The notes below the pieces were generated by a model that was given only the letters and a program-made list of their open reading frames with translations, was not told where the DNA came from and searched no databases. The position numbers were made by a program, and so were the translations under genes. A stretch of 64,000 nucleotides of DNA, taken from NCBI RefSeq assembly GCF_000585375.1, contig NZ_KK073874.1:2480001-2544000 (forward strand), given 5' to 3'. The DNA is from Cryptosporangium arvum DSM 44712 (GTDB lineage: Bacteria; Actinomycetota; Actinomycetes; Mycobacteriales; Cryptosporangiaceae). This document shows positions 24,612-32,861 of this stretch, piece by piece; positions within the stretch are counted from its first letter, which is position 1; every line of letters starts with the position of its first letter.

Positions 24612-25750
24612 CGACGCAGGACGAAGAACAGAACGACAGCGGTGACGACGAGCAGCGCGGCGATGACGGCGAGGGCGATCTTCACCTTGCTGTACGGACG
24701 CTGACCGGCGACCTCGGCCGTGCGGCCGTTGATCAGCACCTGGAACGAGCGGCCCGCGTACAGGTACACGCACACCCACACCGGCAGCAGCATCAGCTTG
24801 AACATCACCCGCGAATAGCTGGTGTTCACCGAGTGGACGCGCTGCTCGTCGCCCCCGATGTCACGCCGGCAGTCCTGCTCGATCACCGACGCCATCCGGC
24901 CCCGCGCGACGCCCATGCCCTCCTCGGGCTCGACGTCGTAGCGCAGCGTCTGGTGCCCGGCGAGGTAGTCGGGGTCGTAGGGCTTGGACTCCGGCAGCGG
25001 CCACGGCTCCAGCGCGTCGAGATGATCCGACGGCACCTTGGACGTGCCGCGCACCAGGACGTCGTCGAAATCGCGGGAGACGTGGCCGCTCGCCGGCCAC
25101 CACCGGGTCTTGCGGACCTGGCGGGTCTCGGTGCGCTCCTGCCCGTCGCTGTCCCGGACGGTGTACGTCTCGGTCTCGTAGTAGTACTCGCCGCGCTCGC
25201 CGGTGTAGTGCGAGGACGTGTTCGCGTCGTACGTCCAGTGCGGCAGGTAGGTGCTGCGGACCGACTCGGCCGTGGTGACCTTCTTCAGCGCGTTGGGCGC
25301 GAACCAGCGGCTCTTGACCCAGCCCTGCAACGCCTCGCGAACGCGGGGGCGGTCGACGCTGAACGGCAGCACCGCCTCCGGGACGACCATCTCGCCGCCG
25401 TCGACGCTCGCCACGACCGGGGCGCCGCAGAACTGGCACCGGTCGGAGATCGCGTCGGACTCGGTGACCGCGCCGCACCCCGGGCAGGTGAACACGTACG
25501 CGGCCAGCGTGGCGACGGGCTTGCGCGGCAGCCGGACGAACTCGTCCCAGGCGTGCTCGCGGACGACGCGGTCGGCGGCGATCTCGATGTGCTGCGCGCT
25601 GCCGCAGTAGGGGCAGCGCAACGACTCGGTGCCGGGCGCGAACTCCAGCGTCGCCCCGCAGTTGGTGCACGGGAACACCCGCTGCGTCGACGCGGGCGCG
25701 CCGGACCGCGGCGCGCCCTGGTCGGGCGCGCCGCCGTGGGGCGCGGTCAC
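24608..25750 (-). CDS. Zinc-ribbon membrane protein (YdjG-like), partner of SPFH protein
   Basis: 380 aa from the GTG at 25750, overlapping the SPFH stop. Two zinc ribbons stand at the N terminus: Cys28/31/46/49 (FPCTNCGATL, RCPYCGSAQ) and Cys89/92/105/108 (FTCPGCGAV, DRCQFCGAP). A conserved central region follows (LPFSVDRPRVREALQGWVKS, STYLPHWTYDANTSS). Two membrane helices lie at the C terminus (about 300-320 and 355-378). The architecture and the adjacent SPFH gene match Bacillus subtilis YdjG/YdjI, which is linked to PspA membrane stress. A TFIIB-type label would fit the zinc ribbon only. Confidence 0.82.
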   Translation of the reverse strand: MTAPHGGAPDQGAPRSGAPASTQRVFPCTNCGATLEFAPGTESLRCPYCGSAQHIEIAADRVVREHAWDEFVRLPRKPVATLAAYVFTCPGCGAVTESDAISDRCQFCGAPVVASVDGGEMVVPEAVLPFSVDRPRVREALQGWVKSRWFAPNALKKVTTAESVRSTYLPHWTYDANTSSHYTGERGEYYYETETYTVRDSDGQERTETRQVRKTRWWPASGHVSRDFDDVLVRGTSKVPSDHLDALEPWPLPESKPYDPDYLAGHQTLRYDVEPEEGMGVARGRMASVIEQDCRRDIGGDEQRVHSVNTSYSRVMFKLMLLPVWVCVYLYAGRSFQVLINGRTAEVAGQRPYSKVKIALAVIAALLVVTAVVLFFVLRR

Positions 25751-26844
25751 TGCGGCGGGAGGGGCGGCGGGACGGAGCCCAGCACACCGGCCAGCTCGGG
25801 CACCTGCTCGGCCGGCACCCACTGGGCCATGCCGGTCTTCCACACCAGCGTGGTGCGGGTGAGCGCGCCCGAGGCGACCTGGGCGGCCAGCGCGGCCTGG
25901 TCGTAGGGCCCGGCCTGCTGGCCGCCGACGCCGAGGTACCACTGCGCCTGGGCGGGCAGCGGGGGAGGCCCGGCGGCCGGGGCGGGAGCCGGATTCAGCG
26001 ACTGCGCCATGCGTTGCCCGGCCGCCATCCCGAGGCCCAGCCCGAAGCCCTCGCCGGCACCGCCGCCCGGGTTGTTCGCGGCGTCCTCGATCGCGTTCGC
26101 GGTCTGGAACTTCGTGTACTGGTCGAGGTCGCCGAGCACGCCCATCTGGGTGCGCTTGTCCAGCGCCTGCTCGACCTCCGGCGGCACCGAGATGTTCTCG
26201 ATGATGAACTTCGGGATCACGATGCCGATCGGCGCGAGCTCCTCGCTCAGCACCGAGGCGAGCCTCTGCCCGATCTGCTGCTGGTGCGCGGCCAGATCGA
26301 TCATCGGGACCTGCGCGGTGGCGAGCGCGCTGCCCAGGTGGCTGACGGTCAGCTGGCGCAGGTACTCGGCGACCTCGTCGGTGCGGAACTGCGGATCGGT
26401 GCCGACGAGCTCGGTGAGCAGCCTCTTGGGGTCGGCCACCCGGACCGCGTACGAGCCGAAGGCGCGCAGGCGCACGACGCCGAACTCCGGGTCGCGGACC
26501 GTCACCGGGTTCTGCGTGCCCCACTTCATGTCCGTGAAGACCCGGGTGTTGACGAAGTACACCTCGGCCTTCCACGGCGAGTCGAACCCGTACTTCCAGC
26601 CCTTGATCGTGCTCAGGATCGGCAGGTTCCGGGTCTCGAGCGTGTAGGTGCCCGGCCCGAACGCGTCCGCGATCTGGCCCTCGTTCACGAACACCGCGAC
26701 CTGCGATTCGCGGACGACGAGCTTGGCGCCCATCTTGATCTCGTTCTGGTAGCGCGGAAACCGCCAGACGATCGTGTCGCGGCTGTCGTCCAGCCACTCG
26801 ATGATGTCGATGAACTCGCCGCGGATCTTGTCCATCAGGCCCAT
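25747..26844 (-). CDS. SPFH-domain protein with C-terminal GYF_2 domain (YdjI-like)
   Basis: 365 aa from the ATG at 26844 behind GGGGAG. The N terminus (MGLMDKIRGEFIDIIEWLDD, WRFPRYQNEIKMGAKLVVRE) and band-7/SPFH core up to about residue 240 match the YdjI/virion-core-like SPFH group, which lacks a transmembrane anchor. A glycine-rich linker (NPGGGAGEGFGLGLGMAAGQ) leads to a GYF_2-like domain near 310-360 (WYLGVGGQQAGPYDQAALAA, WKTGMAQWVPAEQVPEL). SPFH proteins form membrane-associated rings. It is coupled to the zinc-ribbon membrane protein and may recruit or organise it (inference from the Bacillus pair). Confidence 0.85.
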   Translation of the reverse strand: MGLMDKIRGEFIDIIEWLDDSRDTIVWRFPRYQNEIKMGAKLVVRESQVAVFVNEGQIADAFGPGTYTLETRNLPILSTIKGWKYGFDSPWKAEVYFVNTRVFTDMKWGTQNPVTVRDPEFGVVRLRAFGSYAVRVADPKRLLTELVGTDPQFRTDEVAEYLRQLTVSHLGSALATAQVPMIDLAAHQQQIGQRLASVLSEELAPIGIVIPKFIIENISVPPEVEQALDKRTQMGVLGDLDQYTKFQTANAIEDAANNPGGGAGEGFGLGLGMAAGQRMAQSLNPAPAPAAGPPPLPAQAQWYLGVGGQQAGPYDQAALAAQVASGALTRTTLVWKTGMAQWVPAEQVPELAGVLGSVPPPLPPQ

Positions 26845-26993
26845 CGGATTCTCCCCACCTTCTCCAGTCGCACGACCTGTGTAGCAGGCGGTTCCGGCAG
26901 CTGGATAAGCGGCTGATCTGATTCGGCCCGGTTTGCCCGGCGCCAGAGTCAACTATTCATCAGGTCCGCCGCCCCGCGGCTCGACGTGGGAGG

Positions 26994-27019
26994 GTGCCGG
27001 GAGCGCGAACTCCCGGCAC
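26994..27019 (-). terminator. Hairpin terminator after the SDR gene
   Basis: A perfect 10-bp stem (GTGCCGGGAG, loop CGCGAA, CTCCCGGCAC) lies just beyond the SDR stop at 27025 on the minus strand. Confidence 0.7.
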
Positions 27020-27024
27020 GCCAC

Positions 27025-27852
27025 CTACAGCTGACCCCCGGCGTCGACGTAGTGCGTGGTGCCGGTGATGTAGCGCCCGGTGTCGGCCACCAGGTACAGG
27101 ATCGCGTTGCTGATGTCGCTCGGGTCGAGCGCGACCACCGGGAGCTTGTTCAGCTCCTTGGCGGCCACGTCGAAGTCCTCGCGGGTCGGGTTCTCCAGGT
27201 CCGGGCGGAAGAGCCGGTAGGTCGGGTCGTTGAGGATCATCCCGGTGGCCACCGTCGTCGGGTGCACGGTGTTGACCCGGATGCTCTCCGGGGCCAGCTC
27301 CTTGGCCATCACCTTCGCCAGCATCACGATGCCGGCCTTGGCCGCGGAGTAGTGCGCGGTGTTGGCGTTGACCCAGGTCGCGGCGAGCGAACTCGTGATC
27401 ACGACCGCGCCGCCCCGGCCGCCGGCCTGGATGTGCGGCACCGAGGCCTTGACCGTCTTCCAGACGCCGGTCAGGTTGATCTCGATCATCTCGTCCCAGA
27501 CCGTCTCGTCCATCTCGAGCGTCGGTGCGGGCGTGGAGATGCCGGCGTTGGCCAGCACGATGTCCAGACGGCCGAGCTCGGCGACGCCCTGGTCGACCGC
27601 GGCCTTCAGCCCGGCCAGATCGCGGACGTCGACCTGCGCGGCGATGATGCGCCGGTCCAGCGCCTCGACCTCTTTCACGGTCTCGGCCAGGTCCTCGGGT
27701 GTGGCCATCGGGTAGGGGACGGTCTCGGCCTGTGCGCAGAGGTCGATCGCGATGATGTCGGCGCCCTCGCGGGCCAGCGTCAGCGCGTGGCTACGGCCCT
27801 GGCCCCGGGCGGCGCCGGTGATGAACGCGACTTTGCCGTCGAGCTGTCCCAT
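27025..27852 (-). CDS. Mycofactocin-type SDR family oxidoreductase
   Basis: 275 aa. NAD-binding GxxxGxG is in AFITGAARGQGRSHALTLAR, with DIIAIDLCAQ defining NAD specificity. NAGIS, the catalytic Ser in VVITSSLAATWVNANTA and the Tyr-Lys pair in HYSAAKAGIVMLAKVMAKEL complete the active site. The insertion PYPMATPEDLAETVKEVEAL and the tail AILYLVADTGRYITGTTHYV mark the mycofactocin-associated subfamily (carveol dehydrogenase-like), whose bound NAD is recycled by the peptide-derived cofactor mycofactocin. No mft biosynthesis genes are in the window. The substrate is probably an alcohol. Confidence 0.88.
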   Translation of the reverse strand: MGQLDGKVAFITGAARGQGRSHALTLAREGADIIAIDLCAQAETVPYPMATPEDLAETVKEVEALDRRIIAAQVDVRDLAGLKAAVDQGVAELGRLDIVLANAGISTPAPTLEMDETVWDEMIEINLTGVWKTVKASVPHIQAGGRGGAVVITSSLAATWVNANTAHYSAAKAGIVMLAKVMAKELAPESIRVNTVHPTTVATGMILNDPTYRLFRPDLENPTREDFDVAAKELNKLPVVALDPSDISNAILYLVADTGRYITGTTHYVDAGGQL

Positions 27853-28066
27853 GTCGGGCTTCCCTTCGTCGGGAGGTTGTCCACTCCGACGCTATGCCTA
27901 ACGGACATCTGTCGTCTAGCGCGCCCGAACCCGTTCTCAGCTGGGTCTTTGCCTTTTCGTCACGGAGTGCCACAAACCACTCGCGAATCTTCGCCGCGAG
28001 CTCGCCCGCGCTCGTCCCGGGAGGCGCGGAGGGGAGTGTTCTGTCAAGCAACTCTTCTGTGTGGCA

Positions 28067-28070
28067 GACT
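28067..28070 (+). promoter_or_regulatory. End of a probable leaderless promoter for the flavin oxidoreductase fusion
   Basis: CAGACT, ending 7 nt before the ATG at 28078, with TGTCAA 17 bp upstream of it, forms a plausible -10/-35 pair. No ribosome binding site is visible between the hexamer and the start codon. The feature span marks only the distal part of the hexamer. Confidence 0.35.
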
Positions 28071-28077
28071 AATTGCC

Positions 28078-29634
28078 ATGACTGACTACGGACACGACCT
28101 GGTGTTCGGCACGTTTCTCACGCCGAGCGCCGAGGACCCGGGGCGCGTCGTCGCGCTGGCCCAGCTCACCGAGCAGCTCGGGTTCGACTTCGCCACCGTG
28201 CAGGACCACCCGTACCAGGCCCGCTTCCTCGACACGTGGACGCTGCTCTCGGTGATCGCCGCCCGCACGACCACGTTGCGGGTCGCGCCGAACGTCGTCA
28301 ACCTGCCGTTGCGGCCGCCGGCGGTGCTGGCGAAGAGCGTCGCCTCGCTCGACCTGCTCAGCGGCGGCCGGGTGGAGCTCGGCCTCGGGTCCGGTGCGTT
28401 CTGGGACGGGATCGCCGCGCTCGGTGGGCGCAAGCTCAGCCCGGCCCAGGGCGTCGACGCGCTCGCGGAGGCGATCGGCGTCATCCGGGCGCTCTGGGCG
28501 CCGGGCGGGTCGGTCCGGCTCGACGGTGAGTACTACCCGGTCCGCGGTGCGCACGCCGGGCCGGCGCCGGCCCACGACGTCGGGATCTGGCTCGGGGCGT
28601 ACAAGAAGCGGATGCTGGCGCTGACCGGCCGGGCGGCCGACGGGTGGCTCCCGAGCAGCCCCTATGCCGGGCCGGAGAAGCTGCCGGCGATGAACGCCGC
28701 GATCGACGCCGCCGCCGCGGACGCCGGGCGGGACCCGCGGGAGATCCGCCGCCTCTACAACATCACGCCGCAGTTCACCGCCGACCAGCTGGCCGAGCTC
28801 ACGCTCGAGCAGGGGATGAGCGGCTACCTCGTAATGGGGGACGACCCCGAGGTGGTGCGCCGGTTCGCCGCCGAGGTCCTACCCGCCGTCAAAGCCCAGG
28901 TCGACGCCGAGCGCGCGCGCCGCGCGGCCGCACCACCCTCCTCCGCCGCGAACACTCCGCCCGCGGCGAGCACCCCGGGCATCGAGCCCGCGGCCACCGG
29001 TACGGTCGCCTCCCGGTCCGGGCGCCCGCTCCCCACCGGCCTGGGCGTCACCCCGACCCCCGACGACGGCGTGCGCTTGTCCGGCGTCACCCTCTGGGAC
29101 GAGACGGAACGCCCCACCGGACCGGCACCCGACCCGGGCCGCGCCTACACGGCGGCCCAGCGCGCCTCCGGGCAGCACCTGATCGACGTGCACGACCACC
29201 TGCGCTCCGAGCTCGCGACCGTGCGCGACCTGATCGAGCAGGTCGCGGCCGGCCTCACCGATCCGGGTGCGGCCCGGTCGGCGATCAACGCGATGACGAT
29301 GCGCCAGAACAACTGGACGCTCGGCACGTACTGCGAGTCCTACTGCCGGGTGGTCACCACGCACCACACGCTGGAGGACACCGCCCTGTTCCCGCGGCTA
29401 CGGCGGGCCGACGCGGGGCTCACGCCGGTCGTCGACCGGCTGGCCGCCGAGCACGTGGTGATCCACGACGTGCTGGAGCGGGTCGATCGGGCGTTGGTCG
29501 GCCTGGTCACCGACGAGAAGGACATCGACCAGGTGCGGGCCGAGGTCGACCTGCTCTCGGACACGCTGCTCTCGCACCTGGCCTACGAGGAGCGCGAGCT
29601 GGTGGAGCCGCTGGCCCGGCTAGAGATCATCTGA
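28078..29634 (+). CDS. LLM-class flavin-dependent oxidoreductase fused to a hemerythrin domain
   Basis: 518 aa with two domains. Residues 1-285 are a luciferase-like (LLM) TIM barrel: FGTFLTPSAEDPGRVVALAQ, TVQDHPYQARFLDTWTLLSV, VELGLGSGAFWDG, and ADGWLPSSPYAGPEKLPAMN are typical F420/FMN-dependent enzymes. An alanine/proline/threonine-rich linker covers about 285-365. Residues 366-518 form a hemerythrin HHE four-helix bundle with likely iron ligands His372/His374 (DVHDHLRSE), His429/430 and Glu433 (THHTLED), EHVVIHDVLE and SHLAYEERELVEPL. The fusion suggests that a di-iron O2 or redox sensor is tied to the flavin site. The substrate is unknown. The 3' end overlaps the convergent STAS gene by 15 nt. 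Confidence 0.88.
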   Translation: MTDYGHDLVFGTFLTPSAEDPGRVVALAQLTEQLGFDFATVQDHPYQARFLDTWTLLSVIAARTTTLRVAPNVVNLPLRPPAVLAKSVASLDLLSGGRVELGLGSGAFWDGIAALGGRKLSPAQGVDALAEAIGVIRALWAPGGSVRLDGEYYPVRGAHAGPAPAHDVGIWLGAYKKRMLALTGRAADGWLPSSPYAGPEKLPAMNAAIDAAAADAGRDPREIRRLYNITPQFTADQLAELTLEQGMSGYLVMGDDPEVVRRFAAEVLPAVKAQVDAERARRAAAPPSSAANTPPAASTPGIEPAATGTVASRSGRPLPTGLGVTPTPDDGVRLSGVTLWDETERPTGPAPDPGRAYTAAQRASGQHLIDVHDHLRSELATVRDLIEQVAAGLTDPGAARSAINAMTMRQNNWTLGTYCESYCRVVTTHHTLEDTALFPRLRRADAGLTPVVDRLAAEHVVIHDVLERVDRALVGLVTDEKDIDQVRAEVDLLSDTLLSHLAYEERELVEPLARLEII

Positions 29635-30048
29635 CCAGTGCCACCCGGCCTCGGCCTCGTCGGTGACGAGGCCGGCCAGGCCGACCACCTCCAGCACCCG
29701 CCGCACGAACAGGGTCGGGCGCGTGAGCACCAGCTGCGCGCCGTGGCGCCCGGTGGCCCGCGCGCCGGCCTCGAGGCACCGCGCGCCGGGCCCGCCGATC
29801 CAGGGCACCTGGAGCAGGTCGGCGATCACCAGGTCGACGGCGTCGACCCGGGCCGCCGCGACCAGGAGCTCCAGCAACTGGGGTGCGCTGCCCTCGTCGA
29901 GGGTGCCGGAGAGCTGGAACAGCGCCCAGTGGTTCGCCTCGTCCACCGCGCGCGAGACGTCCAGGGTGCCGTCGGTCGAGACGAGTGGCGCGAGGACGTC
30001 GGGCCGGGGGGACATCGGGAGAAAGGTGCACTGTCGGTGCTCGACCAC
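29620..30048 (-). CDS. STAS-domain protein (anti-sigma-factor antagonist-like)
   Basis: 142 aa from the GTG at 30048, chosen because GGGGAG lies 6-11 nt upstream; an internal ATG at 30015 has no ribosome site. The STAS core reads HWALFQLSGTLDEGSAPQLL, DAVDLVIADLLQVPWIGGPG, GARATGRHGAQLVLTRPTLF and RRVLEVVGLAGLVT. The position where antagonists carry a phosphorylatable Ser/Thr (usually 'D.sSg.g') reads VPWIGGPGA, so the switch residue appears absent. It may bind a partner without phosphorylation control. No anti-sigma kinase is adjacent. Confidence 0.8.
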   Translation of the reverse strand: MVEHRQCTFLPMSPRPDVLAPLVSTDGTLDVSRAVDEANHWALFQLSGTLDEGSAPQLLELLVAAARVDAVDLVIADLLQVPWIGGPGARCLEAGARATGRHGAQLVLTRPTLFVRRVLEVVGLAGLVTDEAEAGWHWSDDL

Positions 30049-30151
30049 TACGTCTCCCCGGGTCCGGTACGCGTGCAGAGGGCACTACCTGGTCGTCACT
30101 CTGCGACGTACTCGTCCCCTTCGCGATCCGCGGGTAACGAATCGTGCTAAA

Positions 30152-31276
30152 TCATATCTTCCCGGGTGCGGAGAACGCGCCCCGCACCACGTCGTGCGGA
30201 AGGGCCGGCACGTGTGACCCCCGGAAACCGGTCATGTCGTCGTTCGCGACGAGCGCGTTCAGGACCGCTTCCTCGACCGCCTGCACCGCGGCCTCGTAGA
30301 ACGCGTCGATCCGCCCCCAGGGCACGAACCGCAGGTGCTCGTACTCGTCGTCGCCGACCGGTCCGGCGGGGAAAGTGCTGGTCAGCGCGCCGGCGTTCGC
30401 GGTGGAGAAGGCCAGGAACAGGTCGCCGGAGAAGTGGCTCCCGGTGGTGCCGGTGCGGCCGATGCCGAGCGTCGCCCGCCGGGCGAGCGCACCGCACTGG
30501 CCCGGGAGCAGCGGCGCGTCGGTGGCGAGCACCACGATGACCGACCCGGCTCCCCGCGGCGCGGCCGGTGGCGGCTCCGGGGCCCCGGAGGGCTCGGCGA
30601 AGCGGATCGGGGTTCCGCCGATCGTGAGCTCGTGGCGGGCCCCGTGGTTGGCCTGGACGAACGCGGCGACCGTGTAGTGGTCGGGGCCGTACCCGAGCAC
30701 CCGGGACGCGGTGCCGGAACCGCCCTTGAAGCCGTGACAGATCATGCCGGTGCCGCCGCCGACGCTGCCCTCCTCGACCGGGCCGATCCGGGCGGCGTCG
30801 AGGGCGGCGACCGCGTGCCCGGGCCGGACATGACCTCCGTAGAGGTCGTTGAGCCGGCCGTCGTAGGTCTCGGCGACCACCGGGAGAGCCCACTGCGTCG
30901 TGAGCTCGGGGCGGTTGCGTTTCAGCCACTCGACGACACCGGCGTGCGCCGGGCCGACCGCGGCCGTGTTCGTGATCACGATCGGCGAGTTCAGCGCGCC
31001 GGACTCGGCGATCCAGGCGGTGCCGGTCATCTCGCCGTTGCCGTTGAACGAGTGGGTGCCGGCGGCGCACGGCACGCCGACGCCGTCGCGCCCGCGCGGG
31101 AAGACCGCGGTGACGCCGGTGCGGACGCTCTCGCCCTCGACGAGCGTCGTGTAGCCGACCTCGACCCCGGCGACGTCGGTGATCGCGTTCCAGCGCCCGG
31201 GCGTGCCGGCGAGGGGGATGCCCAGGGCGCGGGCGCGCGGCCGCCCCGAGGGCGTGGACAGCAGGTGATCGGCCAT
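30152..31276 (-). CDS. P1 family peptidase (DmpA/BapA-like aminopeptidase)
   Basis: 374 aa, close to the usual length for L-aminopeptidase D-Ala-esterase (DmpA) relatives. These N-terminal nucleophile enzymes cleave themselves before a Ser that then acts as nucleophile; here Ser245 in RGAGSVIVVLATDAPLLPGQ is the expected site. Other family tags are AITDVAGVEVGYTTLVEGES, TGVTAVFPRGRD, THSFNGNGEMTGTAWI, SVGGGTGMICHGFKGGSGTA and RATLGIGRTGTTGSHFSGD. It cleaves N-terminal residues of peptides, possibly beta-amino acids. The ATG at 31276 lies 6 nt after GATCAT, which may be a -10 of the leaderless kind. Confidence 0.92.
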   Translation of the reverse strand: MADHLLSTPSGRPRARALGIPLAGTPGRWNAITDVAGVEVGYTTLVEGESVRTGVTAVFPRGRDGVGVPCAAGTHSFNGNGEMTGTAWIAESGALNSPIVITNTAAVGPAHAGVVEWLKRNRPELTTQWALPVVAETYDGRLNDLYGGHVRPGHAVAALDAARIGPVEEGSVGGGTGMICHGFKGGSGTASRVLGYGPDHYTVAAFVQANHGARHELTIGGTPIRFAEPSGAPEPPPAAPRGAGSVIVVLATDAPLLPGQCGALARRATLGIGRTGTTGSHFSGDLFLAFSTANAGALTSTFPAGPVGDDEYEHLRFVPWGRIDAFYEAAVQAVEEAVLNALVANDDMTGFRGSHVPALPHDVVRGAFSAPGKI

Positions 31277-31318
31277 GCGGGCATGATCGCCGACCCACCG
31301 GCCGGCTCGGGGCGCGGG

Positions 31319-32332
31319 TCAGCGGGCCAGGTGGTTCACCAGCGTGGTGAACGTCCGCGGGAGGCGGGCGGCGGCGGGCACGATCGCCCGGGAGAGCAGC
31401 GGGCGGTTGCGGGCCCAGAGCAGGCCGCCGGTGAGCAGGCGGTAGCGGCGCGACGCGGCGGCCCAGCGGCGTTCGTAGTCACCGGGACGGTCGGCGGCCA
31501 CGCAGGCGACGAGCTCGGCCGCGCCGGCCCACGCCACCGCGAGACCTTCGCCGGTGAGCGCGTCGACATAGCCGGCGGCGTCGCCGACCAGCAGGACCCG
31601 GCCGTGGACCCGGGCCGACACCCGCTGGCGGAGCGGGCCGGCGCCGCGCACCGGGCCGGTGGGGGAGTGCAGCTTCGCGGCGAGGGCCGGGAACCGCGCC
31701 AGCTGGTCGGCGTAGGGGCCGCGCGCGGTGGTCAGGATCGCGACGCCGACCAGCTCGGGGGCCACCGGCGTCACGTACGCCTCGGCGCCGGGCGCCCAGT
31801 GCACCTCGACGAGGTCCGCCCACGGAGCGACCGCGTAGTGCTGCCGGAGCCCGTGGCGGGACGGCCCGCGCGACGGGCGTTGCAGCCCGAGCGCGCGGCG
31901 GATCGGCGAGTGCAGGCCGTCGGCCGCGGCCAGGTACCGCGCCCGGAAGCCCGCGGTCTGCACGCCGTCGGCGTCCTGGGTGATCCGGCCGGCCGCGCGG
32001 GGCACGATCTCGATGCCGGCCGCGGCCACCGCGTCGGTCAGGTGGGTGTGCAGCGTGGTCCGACGCACGCCCCGGCCCGCGCCGGCTCCGAACAGCGCGT
32101 CGACGCCGCGCCGGGCGTCGGCGTAGTGGATGCCGCGGAAGGGCAGGCCGGGAACCTGGACGCCGAGCTCCGAGAGGAGCTCGACCGCGTGCGGCATCAG
32201 CCCTTCGCCGCACGCCTTGTCGATCGGTAGCGCCCGCGGTTCCAGCACCGTGACGCTCAACCCGCTCCGCGCGGCCAGCAGTGCCGTGACCAGCCCGGCC
32301 GGCCCGCCGCCGGCGACGAGGAGGTCGATCAT
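31319..32332 (-). CDS. FAD-dependent monooxygenase/oxidoreductase (SrsC-like)
   Basis: 337 aa. The FAD-binding dinucleotide motif is [20 protein letters not shown], and the second FAD motif is VHGRVLLVGDAAGYVDALTG (GD motif). It resembles geranylgeranyl-reductase/PHBH-type flavoproteins (EPRALPIDKACGEGLMPHAV). It follows the isoprenylcysteine-methyltransferase-like and type III PKS genes on the same strand, the order of srsA-srsB-srsC in Streptomyces griseus, where SrsC hydroxylates alkylresorcinol products. Such oxidation would yield alkyl-hydroquinones or quinones. A role in an unrelated lipid reduction cannot be excluded. Confidence 0.82.
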   Translation of the reverse strand: MIDLLVAGGGPAGLVTALLAARSGLSVTVLEPRALPIDKACGEGLMPHAVELLSELGVQVPGLPFRGIHYADARRGVDALFGAGAGRGVRRTTLHTHLTDAVAAAGIEIVPRAAGRITQDADGVQTAGFRARYLAAADGLHSPIRRALGLQRPSRGPSRHGLRQHYAVAPWADLVEVHWAPGAEAYVTPVAPELVGVAILTTARGPYADQLARFPALAAKLHSPTGPVRGAGPLRQRVSARVHGRVLLVGDAAGYVDALTGEGLAVAWAGAAELVACVAADRPGDYERRWAAASRRYRLLTGGLLWARNRPLLSRAIVPAAARLPRTFTTLVNHLAR

Positions 32333-32354
32333 GGCCGGCCGGTCCCGCGGCGCG

Positions 32355-32861
32355 TCACACCGTGGCGGCGCGCAGGGCCGCGTTCTCGGCGCGGATGCGC
32401 ACGGTGAGCAGGCCCGCGTTGAGCACGGTGAAGACCAGAGCGGTGAGCCAGGCCGAGTGCACGAGCGGTAGCGCGAACCCCTCCACCACTACCGCGACGT
32501 AGTTCGGGTGCGCGAAGAAGCGGTACGGACCGCCGGTGACCAGCGGCATCCCCGGCACGACGATGATCTTGGTGTTCCACTGGTGCCCGAGCGTCCGGAT
32601 GCACCACCAGCGCAGCGCCTGCGCGGCCACCGCCAGCACCAGCATCGGCCAGCCCAGCCAGGGCAGGAACGGGCGGTGGAAGGCCTCGGCGAGGCAGCCG
32701 GCCAGCAACGCGGTGTGCAGCACGACCATGAACGGGTAGTGGCCGGCGCCGTACTCCCGGCCGCCCCGCTCCAACGCCCACCGCTTGTTGCGTACCGCGA
32801 CCACCAGCTCGGCGAGACGCTCCACGCCGACCAGCAGCACCAGGACGACGTAGAAGGTCAC
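32355..32861 (-). CDS. Isoprenylcysteine carboxyl methyltransferase-like O-methyltransferase (SrsB-like)
   Basis: 168 aa from the GTG at 32861, overlapping the PKS stop. Membrane helices lie at about residues 1-20, 43-62, 66-85 and 128-150. The ICMT signature is GGPYRFFAHPNYVAVVVEGF near 112-131, preceded by LGHQWNTKIIVVPG. In S. griseus SrsB, a member of this family, methylates the phenolic hydroxyl of alkylresorcinols. The gene order here supports the same role. The small size is normal for the family. Confidence 0.85.
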   Translation of the reverse strand: MTFYVVLVLLVGVERLAELVVAVRNKRWALERGGREYGAGHYPFMVVLHTALLAGCLAEAFHRPFLPWLGWPMLVLAVAAQALRWWCIRTLGHQWNTKIIVVPGMPLVTGGPYRFFAHPNYVAVVVEGFALPLVHSAWLTALVFTVLNAGLLTVRIRAENAALRAATV

